Shown: positions 62,848-64,000 of the stretch, piece by piece
Layout of the letters: every line of letters starts with the position of its first letter
Position numbering within the stretch: position 1 is the stretch's first letter
Assembly: GCF_003002025.1 (NCBI RefSeq)
Contig: NZ_PVZB01000019.1
Location: 102,817-166,816, forward strand
Direction of reading: 5' to 3'
Length of the DNA: 64,000 nucleotides
From: Paraburkholderia sp. BL25I1N1
Lineage (GTDB): Bacteria; Pseudomonadota; Gammaproteobacteria; Burkholderiales; Burkholderiaceae
Made by a program: the position numbers and the translations under genes
The notes under the pieces: generated by a model
What the model was told of the DNA's origin: nothing
What the model saw: only the letters and a program-made list of their open reading frames with translations
Database searches by the model: none

Positions 62848-63624
62848 ATGGCTTACGAGAACATTCTGGTTGAGACGCGGGGACGGGTCGGCTTGGTCAC
62901 GTTGAATCGCCCGAAGGCGTTGAACGCTTTGAATGACGCATTGATGGACGAACTGGGGGCGGCGTTGCGCGAGTTCGATGCCGACGACGCGATTGGCGCG
63001 ATCGTGGTGACGGGCAGCGAAAAGGCGTTCGCGGCTGGTGCCGACATCGGCATGATGTCCACCTATACCTATATGGATGTCTACAAGGGTGACTACATCA
63101 CCCGCAACTGGGAGACCGTTCGCTCCATTCGTAAGCCGATTATTGCGGCGGTGGCTGGCTTTGCGCTCGGTGGCGGCTGCGAGTTGGCGATGATGTGCGA
63201 CATCATTTTCGCCGCCGACACGGCAAAGTTCGGTCAGCCGGAAATCAAGCTTGGCATCATGCCTGGCGCCGGCGGTACGCAGCGCCTGCCGCGCGCGGTT
63301 TCCAAAGCGAAGGCGATGGACCTCTGCCTGACCGCGCGATTCATGGATGCCGCCGAAGCCGAGCGCGCAGGATTGGTGTCGCGTGTGATCCCAGCTGCGT
63401 CCTTGGTTGATGAGGCAGTGGCTGCGGCTACGACGATCGCCGAATTCCCGTTGCCGGCCGTGATGATGGTGAAAGAATCGGTCAACCGCGCCTATGAAAC
63501 GACACTTGCAGAAGGCGTGCATTTCGAGCGCCGCCTGTTCCATTCCCTCTTCGCCACCGAAGATCAGAAGGAGGGCATGGCCGCGTTTGTCGAGAAGCGC
63601 AAACCGGTTTTCAAGCATCGTTAA
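62848..63624 (+). CDS. paaF: Enoyl-CoA hydratase (2,3-dehydroadipyl-CoA hydratase, PaaF-like)
   Basis: 258-residue crotonase. Oxyanion-hole motifs KAFAAGADIGMM and GFALGGGCELAMMCD; catalytic Glu pair around GQPEIKLGIMPGAGGTQRLPR. It is a true hydratase by these residues. Strong Shine-Dalgarno TTAGGAGGCGGCA. Divergent from paaN across the operator at 62755-62774, which ties it to phenylacetate catabolism, though it could also serve fatty-acid oxidation. Confidence 0.93.
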   Translation: MAYENILVETRGRVGLVTLNRPKALNALNDALMDELGAALREFDADDAIGAIVVTGSEKAFAAGADIGMMSTYTYMDVYKGDYITRNWETVRSIRKPIIAAVAGFALGGGCELAMMCDIIFAADTAKFGQPEIKLGIMPGAGGTQRLPRAVSKAKAMDLCLTARFMDAAEAERAGLVSRVIPAASLVDEAVAAATTIAEFPLPAVMMVKESVNRAYETTLAEGVHFERRLFHSLFATEDQKEGMAAFVEKRKPVFKHR

Positions 63625-63644
63625 TACGCTTGTCAAAATAACGC

Positions 63645-63673
63645 TTGCAAGGCGGGTTCGGGCTCGCTAGAAT
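63645..63673 (+). promoter_or_regulatory. Upstream rRNA-operon-type promoter (P1)
   Basis: TTGCAA (63645-63650), exact 17-nt spacer, TAGAAT (63668-63673), followed by the CTCGCT discriminator. Confidence 0.65.
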
Positions 63674-63777
63674 CTCGCTCTTTCGTGCTTCGGACAACGG
63701 GGCACGGGAGGCGGGAGAGCCAGCAGTGGCAAGGCTTTCAGCGAAGCGGGCAGGTTCAGGAAGTTGAAAAAAACCTG

Positions 63778-63806
63778 TTGACGGCGTAGCGGAAGTTCTT
63801 CATAAT
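63778..63806 (+). promoter_or_regulatory. Downstream rRNA-operon-type promoter (P2) with A-rich UP element
   Basis: TTGACG (63778-63783), 17-nt spacer, CATAAT (63801-63806), with the same CTCGCT discriminator as P1 and an A7 tract at 63767-63773 as UP-like element. Confidence 0.75.
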
Positions 63807-63812
63807 CTCGCT

Positions 63813-64000
63813 TCTCTGCTGCTGATGCAGCGACGCAGAACGAAGCGGTGCCGGGTGGTTGTGATGTTGACGACCTGCGGTGCGGGTTCGGTGGTGAATG
63901 CGTACTCGATCTTTAAAAATTAACAGCCGATAAGTGTGGGCGCTTGATGCGCGACGCGCCGGCGGGCCCTTCGGGATCTGCCGGAACAAGCGAAAGTATC
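63813..64000 (+). other. rRNA operon leader (16S gene expected just beyond the window)
   Basis: GATCTTTAAAAATTAACAG at 63908-63926 resembles the boxA antitermination signal and spacer of Burkholderia-type rrn leaders. The rest is GC-rich leader (GGCGGGCCCTTCGGGATCTGCC) running to the edge. No 16S 5' end is in the window. Confidence 0.7.

Overview
The window looks like a stretch of primary chromosome from a Paraburkholderia/Burkholderia-type betaproteobacterium. It is GC-rich and densely coded. Its gene neighbourhoods are ones I know from that group: tatABC, a DegS-like protease, a Nif3 homologue, petABC and sspAB at the left; hemA-prfA-prmC-grxD-ubiX in the middle; rpe-gph-trpEGDC and a phenylacetate (paa) cluster at the right. 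I see no insertion sequence, prophage, integrase or CRISPR array. This is core-genome material, so the interest lies in regulatory sites and odd residues rather than in accessory systems.

Layout. 1-8070: end of tatA, tatB, tatC, a divergent DegS-like/Nif3 pair, the bc1 complex (petA Rieske, petB, petC), sspA, sspB and tRNA-Thr(UGU). 8071-20007: two methyltransferases, a BaiN/HI0933-type flavoprotein, DUF1059 and DUF1415 proteins, a TetR regulator divergent from an MFS permease, a nitroreductase, a sugar-porter-type MFS permease, a YegD-like Hsp70 relative and a CspA-type cold-shock gene. 20008-28330: an APC permease, an extradiol dioxygenase, ubiX, grxD, prmC, prfA, hemA and an OmpR-type response regulator. 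28331-41750: a small membrane protein, an M24 aminopeptidase P, a HAD hydrolase, an AsmA/DUF748-type protein, ettA, a DUF3761 protein, ugpBAEC, a glycerophosphodiesterase-like lipoprotein and ychF. 41751-48880: a small exported protein, a UbiH/Coq6 monooxygenase, dsbC, an M61 peptidase, azoR, ung and a CYTH protein. 48881-55350: trpC, trpD, trpG, trpE, a newly read trp leader peptide, gph, rpe and apaG. 55351-64000: a tiny membrane protein, mltA, paaK, paaI, paaG, a thiolase, paaN, a divergent paaF, and finally tandem strong promoters plus a boxA-like leader that look like the start of an rRNA operon whose 16S gene lies just past the window.

How the parts fit. The Rieske subunit carries a twin-arginine signal, so TatABC next door is its likely exporter. 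SspB is the ClpXP adaptor encoded after SspA. The five adjacent paa genes cover CoA activation, thioesterase salvage, ring isomerisation, ring-opening aldehyde oxidation and thiolysis of phenylacetate, with a hydratase divergent across a palindromic site of the kind bound by PaaR.

The strongest unexpected signal is between gph and trpE. A 24-codon reading frame 15 nt after the gph stop ends in a Trp-Pro-Trp-Arg-Arg-Trp run. It is followed by mutually exclusive hairpins and a T6 tract, which is a textbook attenuator layout. An AT-rich, ATA-codon-rich patch in the 3' end of gph looks like its promoter. Other items worth checking: a response regulator with Glu at the phospho-acceptor position; a glycerophosphodiesterase homologue that has lost metal and acid/base residues; and a near-identical 34-bp sequence present both between genes (8194-8227) and inside the flavoprotein gene (10124-10157).
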